Source of the DNA: CAZKJL01 sp964553135
Lineage (GTDB): Bacteria; Patescibacteriota; Gracilibacteria; Peribacterales; Peribacteraceae
NCBI GenBank assembly: GCA_964553135.1
Contig: CAZKJL010000001.1
Span: forward strand, 1 to 64,000
Length of the DNA stretch: 64,000 bases
Direction of reading: 5' to 3'
The notes under the pieces are model-generated. The model was not told where the DNA came from, ran no database searches, and worked only from the letters and a program-made list of their open reading frames with translations. The position numbers were made by a program, and so were the translations under genes. Shown one piece after another: positions 7,618-17,683 of this stretch (position 1 is the stretch's first letter; each line of letters opens with the position of its first letter).

Positions 7618-10600
7618 CTAGCCGTTGTAGCTGGTTCCGTTGATGCTGGTCTCCGGATACTCGATCCAAAGGAACGTCGTGGTTCCGCTGTTGTCTTTGT
7701 CGACCCAAGCCAAGTGGCTGGTAGCCGATCCGACCAACGTTGCAGAAGACGTATCGAAGCCCTGGAAGGAAACCTGGAGCGTCGAGGTGGAGGAGTTGCT
7801 GATCTTAGCGTTGGCAACTTCAGCCTCGAGAACGAACGTGGCATCCGTGCCCGGATCGATCTGCGTGTTCACAGACGAGAGGGACTGGATGTTGATACAA
7901 GTCACAACGAGCGAGGAGCCCGAAGCGGTGACTCTGTTCGCGGTGCAGGAGCTCTTCACGGTCGGGTCAGCCTTGTTGTAAAGCATGAAGTCCGACGTAG
8001 CAGTAGCGGTCTGGTCACCGGAACCGAGGAGAACGTTCGTGGCGTTAACGTTGAAGATAACACCGGAGAGCGTCCACTTGTTCGGTCCGTTCTTCAGGTT
8101 GTTGGTAGCGGCCGTAGCGAACTTGAACTGAGCGATAGCGCGCTGCGTTCCCGTCGGGATTGCAGTGCCGTTAGCGTTCGGATCGGCGTTCGTGATGGAC
8201 GTAACCTTCGAGAGGACAACCTGGTTGTAGTTCGTGCGGATGTGAGCGTTAGCAGCGGCGGTCGTGTTGCCGAGGATAACTTCACCTTCCGGCGTGCTGT
8301 CGCCGTCGCTCTTGTCCAGGTTGTTGCTGGAGAGGAGACCACGTGCGCGGACGGAACCGGTGATCGTGCTCGGAGTGATGTCGAGGCGGTAAGCCACAAC
8401 CTGTCCGGACGTTGCACCATCGGTGTCAGTGCGCATGCGAGGACGTACCAACACGTTGGTGTTGGAGCCCTTCGGGACGATGAACTCTTGGTTCTTCATC
8501 TTTGCACACATCGAGTTTGCGATGACGGAGTCGCTTCCACAACCGGCAACGGTGGCGGTAGCAAACGGCGTCGTGGCACCCACGAGGTACAGCTCAAGGC
8601 GATCAACGTTGGACGCGTGCGTCGAAGCGTTGGCACCGGAAGCGGTGAAGACGAGATCCGTCACGTCGATATCTTCGTACTCAGCGTGGAACTGCAGGCG
8701 GAGGATTTCATCCGACAGAGTGCCGCCGAGGAGCTGGCGCGTGCGCACCGGCGTGGAAGCCTTCGTGATGTAGAGGTCACCCTGGTTCCTGAGCGTGTAC
8801 TGCGTAGCGTACTGCGTGAGAACCTGGATTTCAGCCGTGGAACCACCGTTCGTGTAGGCGCTGTTCGAAGCGACTACGGAGCCGGCCGGGTTCTTGGTCT
8901 GAATACCGGAGAGAGAGGAACCATCGTTGACCTGCTCGGCCTGTACGAAGGTTGCACCAGTGTCGAAGCGGAGCGACAACACGGGGTTCGTACCGATGAG
9001 CGAAGCGGAGATGTCACCGTGAACTTCGAAGACGATCGACTTCTGCTTCGGAATCACGTAACCACCGCCGGTCAGCTTGTCGAAGGTAACCTGACCGCTC
9101 TGTGCGGCGCGGCCCTTCTCAAGGATGGTGTCAACGACACCGTCATCGTTCGTGTCGACCCAGAGAGCGTAGTTCTGAGCGTTGACGAGGCTGGAGCTGG
9201 AAGCTGCAGCGAAGATGAAGTCGGTGAGGAGGACGTCAGCAGCCTCGGAAGCGCGAGCTTCGAAGCGCATGAGGTTAACGTTCTTGGCGTTCTCAACAGC
9301 CGTGTCGGACGTAGCCGTAGCCTTACCGGTGATGGTGAGACCAGCAGCCTTCACTTCCTGGAAGTTACCGGAAACGGTGCCTCCCGGACGATAGTCACCG
9401 ATGCGATCATTGGTGGAAACACCCGTGATCTTCATCTGGTAGGTGGTGCTCGTCGAAGCGAAGAATCCACCCATCGTACAACCGGTCGTGTTAGCGACGA
9501 GGTCGTTCGAAGAGTTGAGTTTGTGCGTTGCCTCTCCACAGATGTGGATGCGGAAACGATCACCGTTGGCAGGAGCAGCAAGCGAGTTGATGCCCGAGTT
9601 GTCGATGAAGTTGACGCGGAACTCGTACTTCTCCTTACCGTGGATGACGAAGTCATCGAAGCGGTAAACCTGGTAAGCACCGGTAGCCGTTCCGTTCGTG
9701 GAACGAGTGGAGTAACCAGAGGAGTTGCCCGTGAGAGCAGCTGCAGAGGTCGAGTGAGAGTCCTGAACAACACCGCTGACGGTGCGTCCGGTCGTCGTGT
9801 TGCGGAGTTCGACTTTCTCGAGAGCCTCCGTGATGTCATCGGCAGTGGACGAGATTCCGCCGCGGCCTCCCAAGAAGGAAGCACCCGTCGAAGTCGTACC
9901 CTGAACGAGGATGAAGAGGTTCTCGACGTCTACGTCCTCACCACCGGTCTCGAACCAGATGTTCGCGAGGATGGCGTTCTTATCCTTGCGCGTGTACTGC
10001 TGGGTCGTGGGACCGTCGATGGAGATCGTGAACTGACCTGCGTCGATCGTAACGGTCGACGGGAGGGTCGAAGTCTCGGTCGGGAGCTGGATGGACGAGC
10101 CGTAGAGCTGTCCGTTCACACCGTAACCGTAGAGAGAACCGACAGCGAAGATGTCGCCGGTCTCGTCGAAGTGGATCTTGATGTTCTTAGCGGCACCGCC
10201 CTTGATGTCGGCGATGACGTTCATCGTGATCTTGTCACCCTCGAGCACCGTGAACGGCGGATCGAAGACGAGCGTAGCGAAGTCACCAACCGTAGCGGCA
10301 ACCGTCTTCGTCAGGATCGTTCCATCGGAGCGGCGGAGAGCAACGTTGATGAAATCACCGTCGGAAGCCGTACCGTCGTTCTCGATGGTCATCGAGTAGA
10401 TGGTCTGGTCCTCCGTGGAGTCGATGTCGACTTCCCACTTACCGATGTTCGCAGCCTTGTCGCCAACTTTGATGTTGGACGGAGTGACGGAACGGTAAGC
10501 GATGGAGACTGAACCGGAGGAAACTGCAGCCACGCGGAAGGCCTTACCCTTGAGAGGGAAGTTGCCCTTCACGGACTTGGCGTTGCTGACGATGTCAGTC

Positions 10601-11931
10601 GGCAGTTCAACCGTGAGCGAGTGCTCGCCGGACGTCACGGCATCGGTGTTGAGGTCGCCTGCGATCTGCAGGGTAACCGTCTTACCGGCCGGGATCGTGA
10701 GCGGCTTGGTGAAGCGGATCGTAGCGGTGTAGCTCTGCGTGTCGATCGTGCGCTTGCGCGTTGCGCGAGCACCGTCTACGACAGCGTAAACACCGGAGAA
10801 GTCTGCACTGTCACCGAAGCCCTCGTGGAGGACGGTGAGGTTCTCGATAACGACATCATCGGACGTAGCCGTGAGGTCGATCGACGTGAAGACGATACCC
10901 TGAGCTCCCTTGGGAACGGTGTCGCCGACCGGGTTCTTGGCGGACAACGTAGCCTCGAGCGTGCCGTTACCCTGGATGATCGTGGTGTAACCGGCAAACG
11001 TCGTGGAGTCGGAGAATTTCTTACCATCAGTGGTCATCATGTCGACGACCGTGAGGGTGTAGGTGTGGCTGGCATCCATAGCGGTGCCGAGCGTGATTTC
11101 GACGGTGTCGTTGCTCGTGAGAGTCACGGAGTCGATCGGGAGTTCCGGAGAACCCGTCACGGTGTAGTGGCTCTTGTCCTTTGCTGCAGTCTCGTCAACG
11201 GAAACGTTGTACTGGACTTCAACAACAGTTGCGGACGTAGCAACGGCGGACTTCACTTTCGGAGTGGACACGGAAACGCTTCCGCAGTCATCACCGTAGG
11301 TGAGGCCCTGGTCAACGCGGTGCAACATGACGACCATTTCGGCGCGGTTCATGTTGTCGCTCGGGCGGACGCGGCCCGTGGAATCGTCACCCTGGAGAAC
11401 ACAGTGGTCTGCAGCGGTCTGAATGTCAGCCGTGTACCACTTGCCAGCCGGGTTGTCGACGAACTGAGGAGCAGCGCCAGCAGACTCGAGACCGAAAGCG
11501 CGCACGATGATCGCGGCAGCTTCAGCACGGTTGATGTTGGCGGACGGGCGTGCGTAGCAAGGGTGCTTGCCGTAGCAAGAACCGTCACCGCGGACCCAGC
11601 CCTCTTTGCCGGCCTCCTCAAAGTACTTGTAGTACCAGGCGCCGGTGGCTACGTCATCAAAGCTCGGCACTGCCGGAGCGCTGTTGATAACGCCGCCGTT
11701 GAGCTCAACGACGAGCTTGACGAATTCAGCGCGGTTCGCGTTGTCCTGTCCGCGGAATTTCGTCTGCGTGGAGTCGAGGTAACCTGCGTCGACGAAAGCC
11801 GACACGGCGTCCTCGTACCACACACCCGCAGGGACGTCAGAGTATGCAGCAACTGCCGTCGCAACTTGCGAGAGCATGATGGCTGCAGCCGAGACACCTG
11901 CGAACATTTTCTTCAAACGAGAAATGTCCAT
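7618..11931 (-). CDS. Giant SLH-domain surface-layer protein
   Basis: Secreted 1437-residue protein, probably an S-layer component or a major surface protein. The start MDISRLKKMFAGVSAA gives a signal peptide with likely cleavage at AVA-AYS. Three SLH motifs (YSDVPAGVWYEDAV, FDDVATGAWYYKYF, FVDNPAGKWYTADI) occupy roughly residues 28-210 and should bind cell-wall polymer. The remainder is Thr/Ser/Val-rich, beta-type, with Ig-like and adhesin-like segments. The last 385 or so residues closely resemble the C-terminal module of the protein at 25487-27499. Cysteines are few. The gene stands alone, with a terminator behind it and about 1 kb of non-coding DNA in front. No clear ribosome-binding site is seen. 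Confidence 0.9.
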   Translation of the reverse strand: MDISRLKKMFAGVSAAAIMLSQVATAVAAYSDVPAGVWYEDAVSAFVDAGYLDSTQTKFRGQDNANRAEFVKLVVELNGGVINSAPAVPSFDDVATGAWYYKYFEEAGKEGWVRGDGSCYGKHPCYARPSANINRAEAAAIIVRAFGLESAGAAPQFVDNPAGKWYTADIQTAADHCVLQGDDSTGRVRPSDNMNRAEMVVMLHRVDQGLTYGDDCGSVSVSTPKVKSAVATSATVVEVQYNVSVDETAAKDKSHYTVTGSPELPIDSVTLTSNDTVEITLGTAMDASHTYTLTVVDMMTTDGKKFSDSTTFAGYTTIIQGNGTLEATLSAKNPVGDTVPKGAQGIVFTSIDLTATSDDVVIENLTVLHEGFGDSADFSGVYAVVDGARATRKRTIDTQSYTATIRFTKPLTIPAGKTVTLQIAGDLNTDAVTSGEHSLTVELPTDIVSNAKSVKGNFPLKGKAFRVAAVSSGSVSIAYRSVTPSNIKVGDKAANIGKWEVDIDSTEDQTIYSMTIENDGTASDGDFINVALRRSDGTILTKTVAATVGDFATLVFDPPFTVLEGDKITMNVIADIKGGAAKNIKIHFDETGDIFAVGSLYGYGVNGQLYGSSIQLPTETSTLPSTVTIDAGQFTISIDGPTTQQYTRKDKNAILANIWFETGGEDVDVENLFILVQGTTSTGASFLGGRGGISSTADDITEALEKVELRNTTTGRTVSGVVQDSHSTSAAALTGNSSGYSTRSTNGTATGAYQVYRFDDFVIHGKEKYEFRVNFIDNSGINSLAAPANGDRFRIHICGEATHKLNSSNDLVANTTGCTMGGFFASTSTTYQMKITGVSTNDRIGDYRPGGTVSGNFQEVKAAGLTITGKATATSDTAVENAKNVNLMRFEARASEAADVLLTDFIFAAASSSSLVNAQNYALWVDTNDDGVVDTILEKGRAAQSGQVTFDKLTGGGYVIPKQKSIVFEVHGDISASLIGTNPVLSLRFDTGATFVQAEQVNDGSSLSGIQTKNPAGSVVASNSAYTNGGSTAEIQVLTQYATQYTLRNQGDLYITKASTPVRTRQLLGGTLSDEILRLQFHAEYEDIDVTDLVFTASGANASTHASNVDRLELYLVGATTPFATATVAGCGSDSVIANSMCAKMKNQEFIVPKGSNTNVLVRPRMRTDTDGATSGQVVAYRLDITPSTITGSVRARGLLSSNNLDKSDGDSTPEGEVILGNTTAAANAHIRTNYNQVVLSKVTSITNADPNANGTAIPTGTQRAIAQFKFATAATNNLKNGPNKWTLSGVIFNVNATNVLLGSGDQTATATSDFMLYNKADPTVKSSCTANRVTASGSSLVVTCINIQSLSSVNTQIDPGTDATFVLEAEVANAKISNSSTSTLQVSFQGFDTSSATLVGSATSHLAWVDKDNSGTTTFLWIEYPETSINGTSYNG

Positions 11932-12850
11932 ATATAAAGGTGTAGGGAATGAAAAAGAAATAAATGACAAAGGGAATTGTCAGAAGGCACAGAGTTCTTA
12001 ACGAACTCCGTGAGTCATCGTCGTATTGGGTGTCCTCCGTGTGGAAGACGTCTCCTTACAAATAAAGAGTGCATACTGCACGACAACATGAACTTCCTGA
12101 TCTGCATCTGTAGCACGATACGTCCTCCGCTTTATGGGCGGGGAAGAGTATGTGAGACCCCGTAACTTCCCGAGGGAAGGGGGTGGCCGGTACGTAAATG
12201 AGCGTGCACGGACCAGTGTCTTGCGACGTGCCATCACTCGTCATGAAAACGGGAATGATGGCCTGATCAGGGAGATCCTAGCGGCGCGGGCTCTCTAGAG
12301 GCAAGAGCCGTAGGCTTTCCGCGTGCATCTCAAGAAACGTCGTAACAGTGAAATTGTTACACGGATGGGACCATCAAAATTCGGCTTACAGATGCCAAAG
12401 ACTCGCTAGCCACTGCGGAAAAACGGCTCTCAGAGCGAGGAAAAAATGATGTCGGGAAAACATGGATTATGTTGCTTAAAGTACTTAATAGTGGTGCGAT
12501 AATTCTTGATTGGGTGAACAACCTCATCTGGAAAGTCGATTATTCTTGTCATCTTGACAATTTTTCTTTTCTTAACATCTATTTTTTGGCTTCGTAGAGC
12601 CAAAAAGATTTGATCCTCACGATATTCTCCCGAAAAACTCCGTTTTTCCGCAGCCGAACGTATGGGCAGGTTCACTTGGCGGGGGGTGGGGGTGACAATC
12701 GAGGGTGGTGAACTTGTCATGCCGTTCGGGAGACTCGGCAATTTTGAAGCGTGCTACGAGCCATTTAATAAAAGATTCAGATATGGTTCTTCCATAAATG
12801 CGCCAGGATCGACGATCGTAGAAAGGTACGGGGGATGAGTCGGAAAGGAA
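11932..12850. other. Long non-coding stretch upstream of the SLH gene
   Basis: About 0.9 kb has no convincing gene. A hairpin CACAGAGTTC-TTAAC-GAACTCCGTG lies at 11989-12013 in the probable SLH leader. A 103-codon minus-strand frame at 12430-12741 has no recognisable features and no plausible start context, so it is not called. The plus strand at 12240-12440 has several short stems, including GTAACA-GTGAAAT-TGTTAC (about 12342-12360), which could reflect a structured RNA. Its identity is unknown. Confidence 0.4.
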
Positions 12851-12856
12851 AAAATA

Positions 12857-12980
12857 AAGAATACAAAGATTGCAAAGAATTCAAGGAATGCAACGAACCA
12901 CGAGTAGGAACACTGCATCGCAAAAATATTTGGAATCCTTGCACTCTTTGCAATCTTTGCATTCCTTGAATTCCTCTTCG
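12857..12980. repeat. Word-iterated hairpin, family A copy 2
   Basis: GAATTCAAGGAATGCAA (12877-12893) is a perfect 17-bp inverted match to 12957-12973. Both arms iterate AAAGAATGCAAAGATTGC-like words, as at 7448-7533. It lies just downstream of cysS, where it may terminate transcription. Confidence 0.8.
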
Positions 12981-13008
12981 TAAAAATTCGCGCCACATCC
13001 CACATCGC

Positions 13009-14451
13009 TTACAGCTTTTTCAACGTCTGCCCCTCCGCTGCGTCGCGCACATCGAACCCGAATTTTTTTATCTCGTCACGCAGGCGATCGGACTCTTTGA
13101 AATCTTTCTTCGCGCGTGCGGAGACGCGTTCATCCACGAGCGCCTGAACCTCGGCGGGCACGGAGAGGGTTTCGGGCTCAAAGCAGCCGAATGTACGACG
13201 TACCGTGTCCAGGAATGCCTGCAGCGCACGCGTGTCCTCCTTGGTGATCTGCTGTTTCTTGGTTCGCGCGGCGTAGTAGTGGTTCATGAGCGTGAAGACG
13301 GACGCGAGTGCGCCCGGCGTATTGAGGTCTCCGTTCATCGCTTCGGTGAACCTCTCGAGCGCCTCGGAAATTTGTGCGTCCGTCTCCCCTTTCGGATGCG
13401 GTACGGCGTGCGCCGCGTCGGCATCGACGAGAGAGATCCATTCGACGACTTTGAGGCGCACTTTTCTGGCACTTTCCAAGGCCTCAAACGAGAACTTGAG
13501 ATTGGTGCGGTAGTGCACCGAAAGAAAGCAGTACCGAATGTCGAGTGCGGAGAAGCCCTTGGCCACGATGTCAGGAATAGTTAACACGTTGCCAATGCTC
13601 TTTGACATCTTTTCGCCCGCCAAATCGATGCGACGCTTGTGCAGCCACATTCTGACGAACGGTTTCTTGTGCGACGAGCATTCGCTCTGGGCGATTTCGC
13701 ATTCGTGATGCGGGAAAATGTTGTCCTCTCCGCCCGTATGAATGTCGATTTGTTCGCCGAGGAGCGCCTTCGCCATCGCACTGCATTCGATATGCCATCC
13801 GGGGAATCCGTCGCCCCACGGAGACGGCCACTTGAGCACGTGGTGCGCGTTCTTGCCGACACACTTTTTCCAGAGAGCGAAATCCGCAGGATGTTTCTTG
13901 GATTCGTCGACGGCGATGCGCGAGCCGACGTGCAATTTCTCGAGCGTATTGCCGGACAATTTTCCGTACTCCGGAAACGTTTCGACGGAGAAATAGACGC
14001 CGTCTTCGGTTTCGTAGGCATTGCCTTTTTTGGCTAACTCTTGCGTCATTTCGATCATCTGCTTCACGTACTCCGTGGCACGCGGACGGTACTGCGGCTC
14101 CAGCATGTTGAGCGCCGTTTCATCCTCCAGATACTGCTCGGTGTAGCGCCGCGCGATGGCGAGTGGATCGACCTTTTCCTTCTCAGCCTGCTTCTGCACT
14201 TTGTCTTCACCGTCGTCTTGATCCGCCACCAAGTGACCCACGTCGGTGATGTTCTTGGCGTGCGTCACTTTGTACTTCGATACTTCGAGCCAACGGCGCA
14301 GCAAATCGGCCATGAGGAACGACGAATAGTTGCCGATGTGCGGACGACCGTAGACGGTGGGGCCGCACGTATACATCGTCACCTTCCCCTTCTTCAGAGG
14401 AACGAATTCTTCTTCGCGTTTGCTGAAGGTGTTGTAGAGGCGGAGCGGCAC
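13009..14451 (-). CDS. cysS: Cysteinyl-tRNA synthetase
   Basis: Class I synthetase charging tRNA-Cys. The protein has the zinc and HIGH-type segment CGPTVYGRPHIGNYSSF, the WHIECSAMA helix, a zinc-binding GGEDNIFPHHECEIAQSE, and the KMSKS loop GEKMSKSIGN, in normal order and near-normal length (480 residues). The start is taken as GTG at 14451, giving MPLRLYNTFSKREEEFVPL. The ATG 33 nt upstream would start inside the family C hairpin element and adds residues foreign to the family. It follows the aldolase on the same strand, separated only by that element, so the two may form an operon attenuated at the hairpin. Confidence 0.95.
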   Translation of the reverse strand: MPLRLYNTFSKREEEFVPLKKGKVTMYTCGPTVYGRPHIGNYSSFLMADLLRRWLEVSKYKVTHAKNITDVGHLVADQDDGEDKVQKQAEKEKVDPLAIARRYTEQYLEDETALNMLEPQYRPRATEYVKQMIEMTQELAKKGNAYETEDGVYFSVETFPEYGKLSGNTLEKLHVGSRIAVDESKKHPADFALWKKCVGKNAHHVLKWPSPWGDGFPGWHIECSAMAKALLGEQIDIHTGGEDNIFPHHECEIAQSECSSHKKPFVRMWLHKRRIDLAGEKMSKSIGNVLTIPDIVAKGFSALDIRYCFLSVHYRTNLKFSFEALESARKVRLKVVEWISLVDADAAHAVPHPKGETDAQISEALERFTEAMNGDLNTPGALASVFTLMNHYYAARTKKQQITKEDTRALQAFLDTVRRTFGCFEPETLSVPAEVQALVDERVSARAKKDFKESDRLRDEIKKFGFDVRDAAEGQTLKKL

Positions 14452-14454
14452 GAG

Positions 14455-14569
14455 GGAGAGTGAAGAAGTGAAGAAGTGCCACAAGTGCGAAAGTGGCAGG
14501 AGCGAGAAAGTTTTCTGTGAAAGTACGGGTACTTACGCACTTTCGAACTTACCTACTTACGCACTTCAA
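14455..14569. repeat. Word-iterated hairpin, family C copy 1
   Basis: The left arm iterates GTGAAGAAGTGCGAAAGTGG-like words and the right arm their complements. AAGTGCGAAAGTG (about 14483-14495) pairs with CACTTTCGAACTT (about 14538-14550) with one mismatch. It fills the entire aldolase-cysS spacer and abuts the cysS start codon. Confidence 0.75.
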
Positions 14570-15639
14570 GCGACTGTGACTTGATCACACAAATACACGG
14601 CCTGAATCGCATTGAGGATCTCGATGCCTTCTTTTTTGGGCTTCTGGAAGGCTTTGCGGCCCGAGATGAGGCCCATGCCGCCGGCGCGCTTGTTGATGAC
14701 GGCCGTGGCCACTGCGGCAGCGAGATCGTTCTTGCCGGACTCTCCGCCGGAGTTGATGAGACCGATGCGGCCCATGTAGCCGTTGGCGACTTGGTAGCGG
14801 CAGAGGTCGATGGGGTGATCGGAACACAGCTCCGTGTACATGCGCTCGTCGAGTTTGCCGTACGAACTGTTCCCCGTGTTCAGCATCTTGAATCCACCGT
14901 TACACGTGGGAAGTTTCTGCTTCACGATGTCGGCCTGAATGGTAACGCCGAGATGGTTGGCCTGACCCGTGAGATCGGCGGCGTTGTGGTAATCGATACC
15001 GTCCTTCTTGAACGCGGAGTTGCGGAGGTAGCACCAGAGCACCGTGAACATGCCGAGCTTGTGTGCTTCCTCGAATGCTTTGGCGACCTCGACGATCTGA
15101 CGACCGCTTTCATTGGAACCGAAGTAGATGGTGGCGCCGACGCCGAGGGCACCCATGTTTTTGGCTTCGGCTACGCTTCCGAACATGATCTGGTCGGCTT
15201 TGTTGGGGTACGTGAGAAGTTCGTTGTGGTTGATCTTCACGATGAACGGAATTTTGTCGGCGTACTTCTTGGCGACCATGCCGAGAACGCCGAACGTGGA
15301 GGCGACCGCGTTGCATCCGCCCTCGATGGCGAGCTTCACGATGTTCTCGGGATCGAAGTAGTCGGGGTTCTTGGCGAAGCTCGCTCCGCCGGAGTGCTCG
15401 ATGCCCTGGTCCACGGGGAGAATGGAAACGTAACCCGTGCCCGCGAGATTCCCGGTGTTCATCATCTGGTCCATGCTCTTCAGAACGTCTTTGCTGCGAT
15501 CGGAAATGCCGAACACATCTTTGACGAATGACGGACGAGGAATATGCAGACGTTCTTTGTTGATCTTGGGTGCGGAGAAATCCAGGAGCTTCGGAGCCTG
15601 GTCGCCGAGAGCGGAAACGATGTCGTTGTAGGTGAGCAT
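14566..15639 (-). CDS. fbaB: Class I fructose-bisphosphate aldolase (FbaB/DeoC-like)
   Basis: Glycolytic aldolase of the archaeal/FbaB type, a Schiff-base enzyme on a TIM barrel. Supporting segments are LPVDQGIEHSGGASF, PFIVKINHNELLTYPNK (which should hold the catalytic lysine strand), GATIYFGSNES, and GLINSGGESG for phosphate binding. The 357-residue length is normal. The start is the ATG giving MLTYNDIVSALG; the 14 codons before it are not family-like. A TATACT hexamer lies 25 nt upstream (plus-strand 15665-15670), giving a short leader. This is the only glycolytic enzyme in the window. Downstream is the family C hairpin, then cysS. Confidence 0.92.
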   Translation of the reverse strand: MLTYNDIVSALGDQAPKLLDFSAPKINKERLHIPRPSFVKDVFGISDRSKDVLKSMDQMMNTGNLAGTGYVSILPVDQGIEHSGGASFAKNPDYFDPENIVKLAIEGGCNAVASTFGVLGMVAKKYADKIPFIVKINHNELLTYPNKADQIMFGSVAEAKNMGALGVGATIYFGSNESGRQIVEVAKAFEEAHKLGMFTVLWCYLRNSAFKKDGIDYHNAADLTGQANHLGVTIQADIVKQKLPTCNGGFKMLNTGNSSYGKLDERMYTELCSDHPIDLCRYQVANGYMGRIGLINSGGESGKNDLAAAVATAVINKRAGGMGLISGRKAFQKPKKEGIEILNAIQAVYLCDQVTVA

Positions 15640-15730
15640 AGGTGTGGGGAGATGGGGTACGCGGAGTATATCAGAATGCACACGGCGTCAGACCGTGTTA
15701 CGCAAGATTTTCACGAAAAATTCGACCCCT

Positions 15731-17632
15731 CTAGATCGGCTGACACTGCTGCGTTTGGAGGTTGCAGCACATGGGCTGGGACGATGCCCGGCAACTTCGG
15801 CTCACCGGATCGTACGACGTACCGGCTTCGCACATGCACTTGTTCGTCGTCATATCGCACGACGGATCGCTCGTGCTGTCGCATTCCTCGCTCTCTTGAT
15901 CGTCGTTGGGATCCTGCACGATGTCGTCGCCGCAGTACGTGCATGTGAGATCTACCAGCGTCACTTTTTCATTGTCCTGGGTCGTTGTTTCCGGGGTCGA
16001 CGTCGTGACTTTGTCTTTGATTGAAAAAAGCACGGGGGAATTCAGGCATGACCCCGGCGAATGGTGCAACACGTTGAGCGTGATGCTGACCGTCTGGCCG
16101 GGGGCCAGTGTTCCCAGGTCACCATGATTGCTGTCTGCGGGGAAGGTGATCGGGCCACTCGCAATGGACTCAATGGAAAACGGAGGGTCGAGCGTCAGCA
16201 AATCGACCGTGACGTTTTCCGCAGGAATCGTGCCCGTATTTTGAACGCTGAATGAGACCGTGCCATACCCGTCATAGGGCCATGGATCGCCTGCGGCACC
16301 TCCTTCCGGAGTGAAGACCAAAGGAGTGACTGCAACGTTCGTGATCTGATCCTGACACGTCGCGGAACACGCAAAGGGGACCGGACCATTCGTGGGACCG
16401 TTGTCGCATTGTTCCGCTTGACCGTTGTCATTCCCGGAAGCCTGGCGCGTACCGTCACCGCAGTACGTGCACGTCACATCGATATTCAAGCTTGCCGTGT
16501 TATCGGCCAAGAGCGATGCAGGCTCCGCCGTGGATGAACCGACATTCGCTTGCAGCGGAACAAACTGCAACGTGCTTGCATCGCACGTCGTCGAGACAAA
16601 CCGTTTGAGATGAACGGTGTAGTTATATGTCACCCCCGCAACCAACGTGCCCAGATTGTACGTATACCCGGCCAACACGGGAGCTGCGCCATTCCCATCA
16701 ACGCTCATGACCGTGAGCCCTCCCGGGTTGCTGAGGCTGAGCACGACATTTTCAGCATCAGTGGCGGATTGATTCGTCACTTGCAGGTCGACAGTCCCGA
16801 GCTGATCTTTCACCCAGGGTTCCGAGGGGGAAGGGTTGGACAGCGTTACCTTGATGTCGGTGGACGGAAGGCAATCATTCGTTTCGGGGACGGCCTGAAT
16901 CTCTGCGGCGCTCAACGCCCTGTTGTAAATGCAGATGTAATCGAGCGTGCCGGCGAAGTTTTGCTGGGATTGAACGATGCAACTGTGTCCGGCCCCCACG
17001 TACGTCGCATAGAGTCCAAGCGGCCTGGTTGGCATCTGAGTCGAAGCGCCTTGCGCCGTTCCATTCACATACAAAACGGGCGCGCTTGTCCCGTCGCCAA
17101 CGATGGCCACCGCCTTGTTTTGCACGGCTGATTGGGAACTCAAAATGATCGGCGCGAAGTTGCCGGCGTGCGCATACGCGACAATACCGTTATTGCCGAC
17201 GGCAACCTGCAATCCGGCCGAATCGCCGGGGCCGATCGCCGCGATCAATCCTTGGCTGATGTGACATCCGTCGCTCCCTGCATTCGGGTCGGACAACTGA
17301 AACGGATTGGTGCCGATGGTGCTCGAGAAATAGTTGCTGATGAACACAATGGGACTACTGGCATTTGCTTTGAAAACATACGTAAATTGTTGAGAGCCGC
17401 CGGCGGCACCCGTGAGACCCACGGAGCTGCCGTTGAAGTTGTGCACGCCACCTGATTCGCCGTCGTACGTGGCACCGTACACAAGGCCCGTGGGAGCGGA
17501 TGCCGCTGCGGCAGGTACTCGCGGAGCGATGTCACCAACCGTGAACGATTGCTGCAGAAGAACACCAAAGAACATTCCGAGCGCCGACCCTACGACGACT
17601 TGCACCCATGCCCGCAGCGTCTTCAATTCCAT
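15731..17632 (-). CDS. Secreted LamG/DUF4215 multidomain surface protein
   Basis: The 633-residue product has an N-terminal signal or anchor helix (residues 8-27). A concanavalin/LamG-type fold follows (about 45-255; FAGTLDYICIYNRALSAAEI is typical of its last strands), then two Ig-like CARDB/DUF11-type repeats (NPSPSEPWVKDQLGTVDLQV and a second copy near 430), each followed by a Cys-rich CTYCGDG...EQCD motif of the DUF4215 type. The C-terminus SSQPMCCNLQTQQCQPI nearly repeats the end of the neighbouring protein at 17684-18880. An extended -10, TGGTATCCT, ends 7 nt before the ATG, so the mRNA should be leaderless. The ligand is unknown; an adhesin role is a guess. Confidence 0.8.
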   Translation of the reverse strand: MELKTLRAWVQVVVGSALGMFFGVLLQQSFTVGDIAPRVPAAAASAPTGLVYGATYDGESGGVHNFNGSSVGLTGAAGGSQQFTYVFKANASSPIVFISNYFSSTIGTNPFQLSDPNAGSDGCHISQGLIAAIGPGDSAGLQVAVGNNGIVAYAHAGNFAPIILSSQSAVQNKAVAIVGDGTSAPVLYVNGTAQGASTQMPTRPLGLYATYVGAGHSCIVQSQQNFAGTLDYICIYNRALSAAEIQAVPETNDCLPSTDIKVTLSNPSPSEPWVKDQLGTVDLQVTNQSATDAENVVLSLSNPGGLTVMSVDGNGAAPVLAGYTYNLGTLVAGVTYNYTVHLKRFVSTTCDASTLQFVPLQANVGSSTAEPASLLADNTASLNIDVTCTYCGDGTRQASGNDNGQAEQCDNGPTNGPVPFACSATCQDQITNVAVTPLVFTPEGGAAGDPWPYDGYGTVSFSVQNTGTIPAENVTVDLLTLDPPFSIESIASGPITFPADSNHGDLGTLAPGQTVSITLNVLHHSPGSCLNSPVLFSIKDKVTTSTPETTTQDNEKVTLVDLTCTYCGDDIVQDPNDDQESEECDSTSDPSCDMTTNKCMCEAGTSYDPVSRSCRASSQPMCCNLQTQQCQPI

Positions 17633-17639
17633 ACGTAAA

Positions 17640-17648
17640 AGGATACCA
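17640..17648 (-). promoter_or_regulatory. Extended -10 promoter, predicted leaderless start
   Basis: The minus strand reads TGGTATCCT, then 7 nt, then the ATG at 17632. The predicted transcription start coincides with the start codon. Confidence 0.55.
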
Positions 17649-17683
17649 CTCTTCCCTCGTCACATCAGTTGATTCTTACTCGA

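Noticed and set aside
7714..11937. Long plus-strand open frames (932 and 438 codons) opposite the SLH protein
   Set aside because: Antisense shadow of a Thr/Val/Ser-rich repeat protein; Arg/Val/Glu-rich nonsense composition.
12360..12400. RNase P RNA (rnpB) gene
   Set aside because: Only a short 3'-block-like sequence was found; the obligatory 5' pairing block and the other conserved regions could not be located, so it is noted as a weak signal only.
12430..12741. 103-codon minus-strand frame in the large spacer
   Set aside because: No domain, no promoter or start context, and composition unlike neighbouring genes.
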